DNA of 64,000 nt from Bathymodiolus brooksi (Eukaryota; Mollusca; Bivalvia; Mytilida; Modiolidae), in NCBI GenBank assembly GCA_963680875.1, contig OY804586.1, forward strand, positions 53,292,203-53,356,202, read 5' to 3'. The position numbers and the translations under genes were made by a program. Position 1 is the stretch's first letter. Each line of letters starts with the position of its first letter. Shown here in pieces: positions 41,830 to 53,989 of this stretch. The notes below the pieces were generated by a model, which was given only the letters and a program-made list of their open reading frames with translations, was not told where the DNA came from and did no database searches.

Positions 41830-43465
41830 TAGGGACTAAAAATTGAGTCTTTTGTTGTAGTTACAATTCCTAGACCATTTTTAAACCTTCACCAGTACCC
41901 TTAAAATACTTGCTGTCTATATTAGATACTGTTCTCAACACAACACACTCTACTGATAATTATTTGTTTTTGGTTTTTCATGCTGCAACATATTCTTTTT
42001 TTATGGAATCTTGATATTTTGTTTTAAGTAAAAAAATGAAAAAAATAAATAGCACAACATGTTTATGGTGTAAGTTATTTATATATATAAGGACTACCAG
42101 CATAAATACAGCATCATTAATTTGAAAATGCAGTAAAAGTACACCTGAACCTGAAAGCATTGTAAATTTGGCCCCTGTCCATTGTGATGTTTTAACCTGA
42201 CAACAACAACCCCCCCACCCCAAAATCAAGGGAGTATTCCTATCTGCATCAGATGGGAATGTGCTGGGCAGCTCTGTTAGGGATTAGCCTTTGGAACCAT
42301 TACTGAGTATCCATTTTTATTAAAAATGTTTAAAATGTAGGTTGCCATAGTTGTCAAGTTGAAGGTGCATAAATGCTGTCTTATAACCACAAGTACCCCA
42401 CTATTGTCACTTTAGACAGGAATTTCATCACCCCCTCTCCCTTCCAAACAATTAATAAAAAAAAATTTTAATTGAATCTTCTTTCTTGTAATTTTACCCA
42501 TATTTCATGTTTACTGCTTGTTAAACAATTTTATGTCACTCCAAGTGAATGCCTATCTTAATTAGAACTGGATGTTTGTTGGATCTTGTTAAATTTTTTC
42601 CGTTGGTGATACATGCATATTTAACAACATTCTGTTAGGATCGTGATACATCTATGACCATCCAATCATATAAATATATTTGAACAATTGAACAACAGAT
42701 CATGGCATGTACTAACTAGTATTTGATTTTGATAACTAAAGATTTATTAGCCTCATCACTGATTGATCTGTTTAAAAGTATGAACCCACACTGGATGTTC
42801 ACATATAATTAAGGGGCATATATCTCAGAAACTACAAATGTCTGATATCTCAAATTCAGACTTGTATTTTATCCCTTTAAACCTAGTTTTAAAGTTTTAT
42901 GTCTGTATAATATATTTAGAAAATAAATGTAAAAACAATGATGACTGCATCATAAAAAATCATCCAGCTGATTCACAAATTGTTTTTTATATACATTAAT
43001 TTCTAAACAACCCTGCATACCTTAGGGGTCAGCTTCATGACCTTCCTTGCAACCCAGTTGTTAATTTCTTTTTGCATATGAAACAATGTTGATGAAAAAT
43101 TTCATTTCTTTTTCTTTTTCCGATGCAAAAGAAACTGAAGTCGGAAGAAAATACTATTTATCTGTTTGATTTTGAACCCAACATTAGAGATTTTCAAGAA
43201 TCAATATAATATTTGCTGCAAAGCATCATTATGACATGTAGATTTAGATGGTTAAAAAATCGCCCCAGGATCTGTGGTTGAAAATTGAACATGGGGGGGG
43301 GGAAGAAAAAAAAATGTGTACCAGTAATTGAATACAAATCTATATGCACAAATAAAGACTACCGGTACTAACTGGGTCTGTAAGGTCCCAGCTGTTAAGT
43401 CCAAAGTTTGTGATGGGCTGTATTAGAATAAAGTTTAAAATAGAATTCCAAAGAAATAGAAATGA
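41830..43465. other. No gene recognised
   Basis: AT-rich; G-run near 43290. No element ends or exons recognised. Confidence 0.45.
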
Positions 43466-43466
43466 A

Positions 43467-43645
43467 CGTGTGGAGCAGGAACTGCTCACCCTTCCAGAGC
43501 ACCTGAGTTCACCCTCAGTTTTAAGTGGTGTTCTGTTACTAGATCTTAAGGTTTATGTGTAATGTTTTGTAGTTTGTTGTTTGTCCTGTTGTCTATTTTT
43601 ATTTCGCCATTGTGTTGTCTGTGCTTCGATTTACAAATCTTCAAA
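43467..43645 (+). repeat. Mussel-like dispersed repeat, locus with intact 5' end
   Basis: GTGTGGAGCAGGAACTGCTC ACCCTTCCAGAGCACCTGAG TTCACCCTCAGTTTTAAGTG GTG … GTTTGTTGTTTGTCCTGTTG … TTCGATTTACAAATCTTCAA. The best copy here for the family's 5' half. Confidence 0.8.
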
Positions 43646-43649
43646 CTCT

Positions 43650-45324
43650 TCTTGCAATTGTAGTTGGCATGAAATATCCTTGTGATATGTAGATATACAA
43701 ACTTGCACAAATGAAGACCTCTGTCTGTGGGGTCCGAGCCTTTGGGGTCCAAAGTACATGTATATATAGGCTACATTAGAATAAATTTTATTATTGCATA
43801 TCAGAATAAAAATCATACATTTAATTGGCTGAACGCTCTCCATGTGACTTTCACTATTCCGCGAAATAGATTGGAATGCTGATATAGACCGGTCCAAAAA
43901 CCGTGTATAGACTGGTACTACTGGTCTATACACAGATATTTGTTTGTTTATGTTTTAATAAATTTTAATTTTACTTATAATCTTATTTTATTTCTCATTA
44001 TAAGTTGAACACCATTCAAACAATTGTAGTCAATTCAATTTAGGTAACAACGATGGTGATAACGCCAAGGGAAACCTTCAATGATCCTGATTAAAAATTT
44101 CTATGCATTTATATTGTATGTATCAGATTCTGGTCTTCAATGCAATAAACACAATAATTACTGATATGGAGTGCAATATCAGTAACTATTATATAAATAT
44201 AGTATTCCCCAGAACTAGAAATGACATGTAATTGTAAATTGCATGACATTTGATTTACAAATGGAGATTCAATCTAGTACAAAAGAAGGCACGATGGTCT
44301 TTAGGTTCCTTTTCTAAGCAAATTAGGTTTATTCTATCAAAACCACATTTAAATTTTATCTATAAATTTATTTATGGTATATATAGAAGGTCATTGTTAC
44401 AAATCAGTAATGGTCAAGGGGAGATAACTCCATTCTACTTTCAAAAGTGTTGGCCCATGCACAGAATCACTTGATTCTCTTATGCAATTCGTGCTCGGCC
44501 ACTAAATATCAAAGGATACTTTGGGATAATTTATCCTACAACCATCAAAAAGCACAACATCCATCAATGATTAAGACATAACCATTATTTTGAAAATCTT
44601 CTGGCGACCGTTTCACTAAAGGTCATAAGTCGTAAAGATAGACCTAAGTGTACTCGAGTTACAACCGTTTCACTAATAGGTAGGATTTACGACTTATGAT
44701 AAAAAGTGATCGCAAAATTAAGTGGTGGTAGATGAGATACTTGTAAGTCGTAAATCGTAAACGTAAACCTATGTGCATGTAGCAAAGATGACCACGTTGT
44801 TCGTATCTTTTTTTCAGAAATAGAGACATGTTAGATAAGACATTGCGGATTTTTCGCGATAAACTCGATCCAATTTTATTTACTAGCACAGGGCAACAAA
44901 TAAATAGAACCTGTATCAAATCATTTTTTAAACCTAGTTCTGTAATTCTTTTATACTTTAAATAATTTCTTGGAGAATTATTAAACGGTTCTCATGAAAT
45001 TGTTGAATGCGAAGTTTATGATAAATTACAACTTTCATAGGCAACAATGCAACCATTTTATAACAGAGGGAGGAGGTTGCTGGGATTTTCATGCTTGATA
45101 GATTTTTTTTTCATGTCAGTAGAAAACCATTTTTTTCACACATCGGATAGATCAAATTTTTTTGTACATACATGAGGCAAAATCAATTTTTCAAAGATTT
45201 TTTTTACAAAAGATTTGCTAGTAAATTCAAGCACATATTTATCAAAAGACGCCTTGTAGGGCTCCAACTTTACAAAAAGAGATGAGAAGTCTGCATACAT
45301 TAATCAGAACGACCAGAACATTTA
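43650..45324. other. No gene recognised
   Basis: 44600-44760 holds an imperfect local repetition (ACCGTTTCACTAA; GTCGTAAA). 44250-44470 has a 74-codon frame with no recognised family. Confidence 0.4.
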
Positions 45325-45822
45325 TTATGTCTCCCCTTCGAACGAAGGGAGTCATATTGTTTTAGTCTGATTTTTTTCTTCCATTCCTTCTGCTTCTTCT
45401 CAGCGAAGCTTGTCCGGACCATAACTTTTTTGTCTTTCCAGATAGGTCAATTATATTTGGTATGTGGGTGCATGACCACAAGTCGGTGTGTCGCATACCA
45501 TAATGACCTTCGTGGGACCTTGACCTTTGACCTCAAGGTCAAGTAATTGTTTTTTAAATAGTATTTTCTTGTCCAGGCCATAACATTTTTGTCTTTCGAG
45601 ATAGGTCAATGATATTTGGTATGTGGGTGCATGACCATAAGGCGGTGTGTCACATACCGTAATGATCTTCATGGGACCTTGACCTTTGACCTCAAGGTCA
45701 AATAATTGTTTTTTTAAATAGTATCGTTCAACTCATAATGTGTAACTTATTGTTGTACAGATGGCCACATTAAGGGGAGACATAAGTTTTAGGTATCTAA
45801 AACAGTTCTTCCTAGTTTACCC
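45325..45822. mobile_element. TGTCTCCCCTT element with DR1-like motif, copy 2, internally duplicated
   Basis: Same ends and right flank as 14072-14385. The CCATAACTTTTTTGTCTTTC … AGGTCAAGTAATTGTTTTTT AAATAGTAT block is present twice, so two DR1-like motifs occur (45521-45541 and 45680-45700), both identical to the one in copy 1. Confidence 0.82.
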
Positions 45823-45919
45823 CGATTTTGTGTGTTGCTTAGAAACAAATTTTCTAAACTTAATGAGCTTTTCTGTAACTACAAAGAGACGGTTTATGTT
45901 TTAGTCACAAATCACAAGT

Positions 45920-46520
45920 CAAAAACTGCTGTTACTGAAAATAGAAATTTCTTCAATTGTCCATTGCTGCTTTAGTATAAGTCAAAATGAGCTCAACTTT
46001 TAACTGCAGCTACATGACAAGGAGTAGTTTAACATATATTGTGGGTTTTTCTGTAAAAATTTTCTTTCAGCCGATTTATATACCGATTATGTAAATTAGG
46101 CATATTTTGATAAAAGATCACATTTAAATCTTCTCCTCTGAAACAGCTGAACCAAATTAAAACAAATTTAGCTGGGATGGTCCTTGGGTGGTCCCCTTTC
46201 AATATTGTGTCCGACAGCCCCGCCCTCCATTCAAAATGGCTGCTGTTACTAAAAATAGAAATTTCTTCAATTGTCCATTGCTGCATTAGTATAAGTCAAA
46301 ATAAGCTCAAATTTCAACTGCAGCTACATGGCAATGAGTAGTTTAACATATATTCTGGGTTTTTCTGTGAGATTTTTTCAGCCAGTTTATTCCATTTAGG
46401 AATATTACGAGATAAAATCACATCTAAATCATTTGCTCAGAAATTTGAGTTGAAATGATCTTTGGGTGGCCCACTTTCAAAATTATGTGTAACACCCCCA
46501 TTTTCTATCAACTTTAGATG
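45920..46520. repeat. About 318-bp tandem duplication
   Basis: CTGCTGTTACTGAAAATAGA AATTTCTTCAATTGTCCATT GCTGC … starts at 45922 and again at 46240, followed in both by CTGCAGCTACATG and GAGTAGTTTAACATATATT. Second copy shorter and diverged. Confidence 0.85.
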
Positions 46521-46559
46521 TCAAATTGAAAACCAGGCGAGCGATTACAGGCTCCTGGG

Positions 46560-46800
46560 AGCCTCTAGTTGGTTGAAAAATCACCAATTTTGAGAATTGT
46601 ATCTTTCTTTACACAATAACTTTAGTAAACATGGATAGATTTAAATAATTGTTTGCATGTGGCTTGTAATTATCATTATCTTGGATGTGTTCTTACATGG
46701 AAATATTTGAAAAAGGTTTTGGGGGAAAATCTTAGATTTGGTTAAAAAATCACCAATTTTGAGAATCGTGTCTTTGTTTTCGTGATAACTTTAGTAAACA
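46560..46800. repeat. Dispersed repeat split by the L1 insertion (left part)
   Basis: TTGGTTGAAAAATCACCAAT TTTGAGAATTGT … ATAACTTTAGTAAACATGGA … CTTGGATGTGTTCTTACATG G … twice over. The same words resume at 51863-52015 and recur at 52500-52805, so the L1 landed inside a pre-existing repeat array. Confidence 0.85.
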
Positions 46801-47063
46801 TTTTTTTTTTTTTTTAAAGTTATTTAATAAGCAAAATATGACATGAGTAAATAAATCAGTTGAGACACATTCATTCTTTCACATACTCTCTCTCCCTTTC
46901 ATAAGCAAAACACCCATTCCTTTACAATATCTGTCTTCTATTATTTTGTGACTTTAGTAACTTACTCCTAATTGATACAAATAGATACATAAACATAAAT
47001 AACGTAGTATACCCAGGTACCTATCCGTAGGTAAAAATCTGGAAAAACATGTTTCACTGGGGT

Positions 47064-48360
47064 CTAGTATTTTTCAAAACCCAAGTTGTTGTTCTTTATG
47101 GCTATATATTGTTCAAGTGAATAGTAATTTTTAATTCGATACTTCAATTTTATGATATTTGGAATTTTTTCTTTTAGTTTACATTTATATATATAATTTT
47201 TAGCTATAAGGATCAGCAGGTTAAGAGTTAAACTTTCTTCTTTAAATCCATGCAAAAATTGTTCTTTGTGAAATTCAATATTGTGAAAATAGTGTTTAAG
47301 ACAGTCATAGAAAGCTCTCAGGAAAGGAAATATCAAAGGACAATTAAAAAATAAATGTTCAACCATTTCATCTTCAACATTACAAAAGGAGCACAATTTT
47401 GTGTCTTTAATATGAATTTTAAATAAAAAGGTATTAGTAGGTATAACTCTATGTAAAAACTTATACTGAAAATTGATCAGATATGTATCCCTACAACACT
47501 TTTTAAGAATTCGAAAATATATAGACCAGTCTGCAATGTCAATCCCAAGTATTTCTTCCCATTTCAAAAATTTTTGAATGGGAAGATGAGTTAATGTCTT
47601 CAGTAAAGTAATATATACAAACTTTAAACTTTTTGTATTTATTAGTCTGTCTAAAAAGTCATCTTTTGGATGAAAATTTTCTGTATTGATATTATCAATG
47701 TTATCCTTTTAACACTTTAATATCAGTAGGAATGTTTGAGATTAATGTGTAATATCGAATGAAGTTGTTACTTTTAATTAATGTTTTAATCTTTTCAAAA
47801 GTCCAGAAATTTTTTGTAACAGTATCCATGATATGATTTAAGCTTGTTACACCTGCATTTCCCCATCTCATATTAAAAAGGGAAATCATCAATTGATACA
47901 AAGTTAAGTAGATCAAGAGATAAACACTCCTTTATATTCAATTTTACAAGTGGCTTTGCTAAATACAAGCTATAAAAGACATCTTTCCAAAATGTAAGGA
48001 AAAAATTCTTTCACCCCCATAATATTTTATATTCGTTGCCATGATTTTTTGCCAGCCACCTTTCAAATTGGAAAAGAATCTTTTTATCCAGCTTATTTTG
48101 AGATAGGCATTGAACTGTTGTAAATGTATCATTTTTAACCCTCCATCTTCAAAATCAGCTATGAGTGTATTTCGTTTGATTTTTTTCTGGTTTTTCCATC
48201 CCATATAAAATTAAAAAATATTTTATTTAGATCATTAAACAGTGATTGTTTTAAATTTGGCAGTGAGGTAAGTAAATGAATAAGTTTTGGAAGTGCAAGT
48301 GTTTTTATCACGGTTACCTTCCCAAGAAGGGTGAGCTTTCTATGTTGCCAGCTTTTTAAT
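47064..48360 (-). pseudogene. L1-type ORF2, C-terminal part
   Basis: Pieces in shifted frames: GWKNQKKIKRNTLIADFEDG GLKMIHLQQFNAYLKISWIK (48204-47959); MISLFNMRWGNAGVTSLNHI (47916-47701); WEEILGIDIADWSIYFRILK … CSFCNVEDEMVEHLFFNCPL (47567-47064), a CCHC-like box of L1 ORF2 ends. Linking segments are broken by stops and shifts. Confidence 0.88.
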
Positions 48361-48365
48361 ATTTT

Positions 48366-49541
48366 TTAATATATTCCAAGTAGTTTGAAATTGGATACAG
48401 ACCAGTTCAATTTGAAATCTGGACAAAGAATTTGATTGGAATACCTCTTATTTCCCACCCACACTACCCTTGTTTTAGAAGTATTAATTTTCAGACCTGA
48501 AGCTTTAAAATAAAAGTTTTCAAAACAAATCAGGGTCTCCCTAAGTGATGTCTCACAACCATCAAGTACAAGGAATGTATCATCTGCATATTGACTAATA
48601 AGTGATTCAGTATCATTCACCAATGCTCCTTTTATTTTGGGATTTGATTTAATTTGTAAGGAAAGCAACTCAACACCAATAATAAATAAATAAGGAGATA
48701 GCGAATCGCCTTGACAACAGCCTCCTTCCAGATTGAAAAAGTTTGATATATGTCCATTATTTATCATACAACTTTTAGAGTCTACATAAAAAGTTTCAAA
48801 CCATTTGCAAATAGAAGGACCAAAATTAAAACTATTTAAAGCTTTCTGTAAAAATTTCCATTCAATAGAATCAAAAACTTTTTCGAAATCGATTAATAAT
48901 AATAAACCATCCATATCATTTTCTTCTAAATAGTGCATTAAGTCATAGAGAAAACGAGTATTTTCACCCATGAATCTGTCTTTTATAAAACCCTTTTGAG
49001 TATCACTAATAATACCACCTAAAACTTGTTTAAATCTATTTGCAATTGCTGCAGAAGCTATTTTTAAATCTGTATTTAGTAAACTGATTGGATGCCAGTT
49101 GCTCATATATCACCTATCTTTACTCTCCTTAGGAATACAAGTAATAACTCCTTGAGTCTGAAATTGAGAGAAATGGCCTGTTTCATAGCCAAAATATAAT
49201 GACCGAAAAACAAGAGCAACAATATCGTTCCAAAAGAATTTATAGAAATCTACTGTGAAACCATTTGACCCAGGGCTTTTTCCATTTTTCATTAATTTAA
49301 GAGATTCACCCCATTCCTCGAATGATAAATTCCCCTCCAAAGAGTTTTTTTGTTCATCACTTAATTTGACATCATGCTGGAAGAAAAATTCATTATCTAC
49401 ACATAAATGATTGAATGAATACAATTTCCTGTAATATTGTTCCTGTTCAAATAGAATTTTTGATTGTTCTGAAATATGATTACCTTTTTCATTGATAAGT
49501 TCAGAAATGGTTTTGTTGATAAGAGGACTTTTTTTCTAATT
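48366..49541 (-). pseudogene. L1-type ORF2, reverse-transcriptase domain
   Basis: Reads SPLINKTISELINEKGNHIS, then LKLMKNGKSPGSNGFTVDFY KFFW, a stop and shift at 49110, NWHPISLLNTDLKIASAAIA, GFIKDRFMGENTRFLYDLM, LLIDFEKVFDSIEWKFL (motif A), GGCCQGDSLSPYLFIIGVEL (motif B) and SQYADDTFLVLDG (motif C, catalytic YADD kept). The pattern is L1/Tx1. The stop between GVITCIPKESKDR and NWHPISLLN breaks the frame. Confidence 0.92.
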
Positions 49542-50633
49542 TACAAGTGTGGACACAGAAATGTGCTGTCCAAAAGGCAAGTGTGGATGTCAATATTTCA
49601 TATTATTAACTTGAGACATATTTCATATTATTAACTTTTAAAAAAAAAAATTCATGGACACAGGGTCCGGGATTTTTTTTAATAAAAAAACTAATCCTGG
49701 ATTATTATTTTTGCTTAAAATCCGGTCCTGTGTTTTTATTTCAAATTTTCATCATAGCCCCCCCCTCCCCCCTCGGATACAAAATTGTATCATTAATAAT
49801 AAATTAATAAATAATAAATTCAGATTTTCTATTTAAAATAAATCTCATTTACAAAACCACTGATATTTGTTCAATTTTTAACGCTGATTTAAGCTTTAGT
49901 CGCAACAAATTTTTATTTTTCTCTTTAAACTGTCGAAAACATAGCATTTATTTAACTGTAATATTCACAAATAAAATTCCCCCCCTTTTTTCCCTTTTTT
50001 CTTGTTTAAATCAATGATTAACAATATTCCAGAATCAAACAAATGAATAAATATAACAGATTTCTTTTACATACATCTTTTTACCATGCAGAGTCAGTGT
50101 GTTTTAAATCGGTCATCCAATCAGGACGCTCATTATTCTTGTCCAAGATAAAAATACATCGCTAAAGTAAATTTACCTGTGGTTTCAGAGTAGAAGATTT
50201 TTAGAAATCTAACATAAAATTTCCCCACTTCAACTCGTAAATTTACATAGAAATCGGAGATATTTCGTCATAAAACTTCACACATGGTTTTGTCTATCAT
50301 ATTTCTTGAAGACAAACAAAGTTATATTGCATTTATCAATATTTTATGAGTATCAACAGTTTTTTTCAACACCGTATCTGTTTCTCGATACAGCCGCAAC
50401 TTCATCTCGTAAATTTACATAGAAATCGTAGATATTTCGTCATAAAACTTCACACATGGTTTTGTCTATCATATTTCTTGAAGACAAACAAAAAAATTTA
50501 TTGCATTTATCAATATTTTATGAGTATCAACAGTTTTTTCAATACCGTATCTGTTTCTCGATACAGCTGCCCGATTACAGTGACCCGTGACCCAGATTAT
50601 CAGGTTCCAGCAGTTTTTTCTTAATACTGTCGT
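49542..50633. repeat. 1.1-kb insert that splits the L1 ORF2
   Basis: The endonuclease frame ends EYFC at 50634 and coding resumes as LEKKSPLIN at about 49541, just what joins in an uninterrupted L1. TTTA lies at both borders and may be a short target duplication. The insert has no recognised ORF or TIR but includes a 172-bp tandem duplication. Confidence 0.75.
50234..50577. repeat. 172-bp tandem duplication
   Basis: CTCGTAAATTTACATAGAAA TCG … CTTCACACATGGTTTTGTCT ATC … CAACACCGTATCTGTTTCTC GATACAGC occurs twice, starting 50234 and 50406. The copies differ by a few bases. It is inside the insert in the L1. Confidence 0.93.
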
Positions 50634-51803
50634 TTAACAAAAATATTCAGAGCATCTTTCCCCATTCTCATGCCAATTGGCCCGAGATCGAAGAAGTAAA
50701 CCCTCTACTATATCCTGCCTCCGATTTTCTAATTCCCCCTTTTTCTGATTCAAAGATGCCTGAATAAACTCAGTAGGATTCAAATTCATTTGATTTTCTA
50801 AAATTTGTATGTCATTCTCAAGTTTTAATGTTTTTCCTTTTTCATCTCGAGATTTTCTTATACTGTAGGTTATGGAAACACTTCTGATTTTCATTTTCAA
50901 TATTTCAAAAAACACCTGATCATTACATAATAATTCAACATGAAGAAAATCATCAATATTTCCACCTGAGTAGTATTCAGATAATGTATCTCTAATGCAT
51001 GTTTTAACTATATCAATATAATTTGAGTCCCTCAATAATTGGGAGTTAAATTTCCAGTAGCCCTTTCCCCGATTAGCAGGAGAGGCAGAAAAATTAAAAA
51101 CAATGGCAGAGTGGCCAGTTCTATAGCCTGGAATTATTTTGGTATACTCCATGAGAGAAAAAATATCTTCTGAGACGAGAAAGTAATCAATTCTGCTTTG
51201 TTTAGTAGGAGAGGTTTGACGCCATGTGAACTTTTTATCCACAGGATAACAAGTTCGCCAAGGATCTAATAATTCAAATGTTTCTTTAAGTTCCTCTATT
51301 TTCTTATGCGCATTTTGGTTTCTGTCATGTATTACATTATAAGTATCATCAGATTTATTCTGTACTACATTCCAGTCACCACAAAATAAAAAGCTAGTAT
51401 TAGCAAATCCTGCAGACTTTTGCAGTATTTCAGTAAACAATTCAGGTTTGTCAGTGTTGTAACCATATAAACAAACTAATGTTAAACGTTGTTCATAAAC
51501 AGTTAAATCTAAAATAATATAGCGACCATTCTGATCTAATATAGAATCATTAACCTTAAAATCAAAACCATTTCTGAACATAACACTTACTCCGACACTT
51601 TTACTATCACCATGACTAAAAAAGCATTTACTACCCCATTCGTCCTCCCATTTGACTGCTACATCTTTGGTACTGTGTGTCTCCTGAAAACAAACTATAG
51701 AGATTCTCCTTGCCTTGACCCAATTAAATACATCTGACCTCTTTTTAGTATTTGAAAAAAGACCCGTTACATTCATAGACAAAATTTGTATATGGTTATT
51801 CAT
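50634..51803 (-). pseudogene. L1-type ORF2, endonuclease domain and linker (389 aa open)
   Basis: APE-like endonuclease: MNVTGLFSNTKKR, VCFQETHS (metal-binding Glu), LVCLYGYNTD, FLFCGDWNVV, FTWRQTSPTKQSRIDYFLVS and GYRTGHSAIVF. In the last box most L1 endonucleases have SDH; here it is TGH, so a key Asp appears lost. The frame stays open to EYFC, where the 1.1-kb insert begins. The ATG at 51803 is the usual ORF2 start. Confidence 0.92.
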
Positions 51804-51862
51804 TATGTTATATTAACATGTAGATATACCAATAAGAGCAAGTTTAGTAACTTTAGTAAACA

Positions 51863-52805
51863 TGGATAGATTTGAATAATTTCTTGCATGTGGCTTGTAA
51901 TTATCCCCCGCGATAACAGTGAGGGATATAGTAATAACGGCTGTCCGTCCGTCACACTTTCTTGTTTACGTGATAACTTGAGTAAACATGGATGGATTTG
52001 AATAATTTTAGAGATGTCTGCCATTTTCAAAATGGCTGCCAAAACACGGCATAAAAAATGGGCGGTAAAAATTCAACATTGTCCGATATCATCAAAATTT
52101 TATGTGGGTAGATAATGATGTCCCGACATTGAAAAATTTCTACCGGTCGCCATATTCAAAATGGCCGCCACAATACCGCAAAAATTCAACATTGTCCGAT
52201 ATCATCAAAATTTGATATGTGGGTAGATAATGATGTCCCGACATTGAAAAATTTCTACTGGTCGCCATTTTCAAAATAGCTGCCACAATACCGCACAAAT
52301 TCAACATTGTCCGATTTCAACGCCATTTCATATGTGGGTAGATTATGATGTCCCGAATTGATTCCTGACATCGAAAAATTTCTACCGGTCTCCATTTTCA
52401 AAATGGCCACCACAATACCACAAAAATTCAACATTGTTCAATTTCAAAGGTAGCTTTTGATTTATTTTTTAAACCTGTTGTCAGTGGCTGGTTTGGGAGA
52501 CTCCATAATCGTTAGATTATAATCATATCTTGGATGGGTTCTTACATGGAAATATTTGAAGCAAGGGTTTTGGGGGGAAATCTTAGTTTTTGGTTGAAAA
52601 ATCACCGATTTTGAGAATTGTATCTTGTTTACGCGATAACTTTAGTAAACATGGATAGATTTGAATAATTTTTTGCATGTGGCTTGTAATTATCATTATC
52701 TTGGATGGGTTCTTACATGGAAATATTTGAAGCAAGGGTTTTGAGGGAAAATCTTAGTTTTTGGTTGAAAAATCACCAATGTGTCTTGTTTACGCGATAA
52801 CTTTA
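51863..52805. repeat. Dispersed repeat array after the L1, with 113-127 bp tandem units
   Basis: 51863-52020 continues the repeat cut by the L1, with a GTCCGTCCGTC motif. 52030-52445 has four units of ATTCAACATTGTCCGAT … TGATGTCCCGACATTGAAAA ATTTCTACCGGTCGCCAT, with the ATTCAACATT word at 52071, 52184, 52299 and 52426. 52500-52805 has two more units of the CTTGGATGGGTTCTTACATG G type. Confidence 0.88.
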
Positions 52806-52998
52806 CTCCATCCTTCAATAAAGTATGTTATACATTAAGACTGCAAGGCTGCTTTCTATAAATATATAAAACTAAATATTATGCAATTTGGGGGGATGCG
52901 TCGCGCTAGGCGGTTCTTTTATTTCTTTTTAAGGTACATTTGTGAATGGTGATGAAAAGAATGATCTAATTAGAAAATTTTGTATATTTGTTTAAAGA

Positions 52999-53986
52999 CA
53001 GAATTGATTTTTTTTGTTTATATTTAAAGTTGCCAATATTCGATGTTTTATTCTAATAAAACGTTCTGAACAAGAAGCCAGGTTTAAAAAATATGTTATA
53101 ATGTCGTAATTAGTGAAAAGAATTTGAATGTCTGTTGGTGAAATCGCCATTAACACACCTAATTATAAGTCAGCTTCTTTTCCGAAGTTTACCGGACACT
53201 GATAACTGCTATAAATAACCAGAAAGCATGCACAGGTAAATTTAAGAAATATATCTATGAAATTGGATCCCGGGGTAATCAGTTAATATTATATAATGGT
53301 ATATAATGGTAAGAATGACACTTAAAATCGAAAATGTGTGATAAAATCAATAAAAACAAACCCAAACTCTGCAAACTCTGATAAAGGGAAAATTGTAAAC
53401 AAATTGTATCGCATATTATTGACAACACTTGAGTTGTTTTGATTATATTTTTTTAGAAAGAAAACAGACATGAAGATCATTATTTTAGTTTCTAGTTTGA
53501 AAGAGATATCACCTAGCATTTAATCCTGGAAGAAGAATATATATAAAAAAAAAATACAATGCAATTCTACTGTTAAAATATGATTCGGCCGGGGAAAAAA
53601 TACTAAATTATGCTTATGTGTTGAAAAATGGAGTAGATCGGTATAACATCTTTTTTTAATTTTTACACAAAGCTGAATTATCCTATTTGTGTCGTTTTCG
53701 TCCATGTTTTATTCATTTCTATGATTCGATTCAGTGTGCCATGTGCTTCTTCGTCAACAATCAATTTCGCACATGCACAAACGCTTTCCCGAATGAATTC
53801 ACTGTCAGGTAGTATGAATATGCGCGGGTCAACATTGAATTCTTTGCGGGATGTAAGAAAATCAAAGAACGACGTATTTCCTTTGTTCTAGGCTATTTAC
53901 GTATGATATTATGAAAAATTTCAACTGCAATTAGTATAAAACATCGAATATTGGCAACTTTTAATATAAAAAAAAATCAATTCTGA
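52999..53986. repeat. Inverted repeat, 56-58 bp arms 870 bp apart
   Basis: CAGAATTGATTTTTTTTGTT … TTGCCAATATTCGATGTTTT ATTCTAA (52999-53056) is repeated in reverse complement at about 53931-53986. The space between has no recognised ORF. It may be a TIR element whose ends I cannot fix exactly. Confidence 0.8.
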
Positions 53987-53989
53987 CAG

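Larger units (their letters stand above)
46801..51847 (-). mobile_element. L1/Tx1-type LINE, 5'-truncated, with 15-bp target duplication
   Basis: A T-run (46801-46815, the poly(A) tail on the minus strand) directly follows TAACTTTAGTAAACA (46786-46800); the same 15 bases recur at 51848-51862 next to the 5' end. This is the footprint of target-primed reverse transcription. ORF2 order: endonuclease (51803-50634), RT (49541-48366), C-terminal CCHC region (to 47064). There is no ORF1; the copy starts about 45 bases before the ORF2 ATG. Several frameshifts and a 1.1-kb insert make it inactive. Confidence 0.92.
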
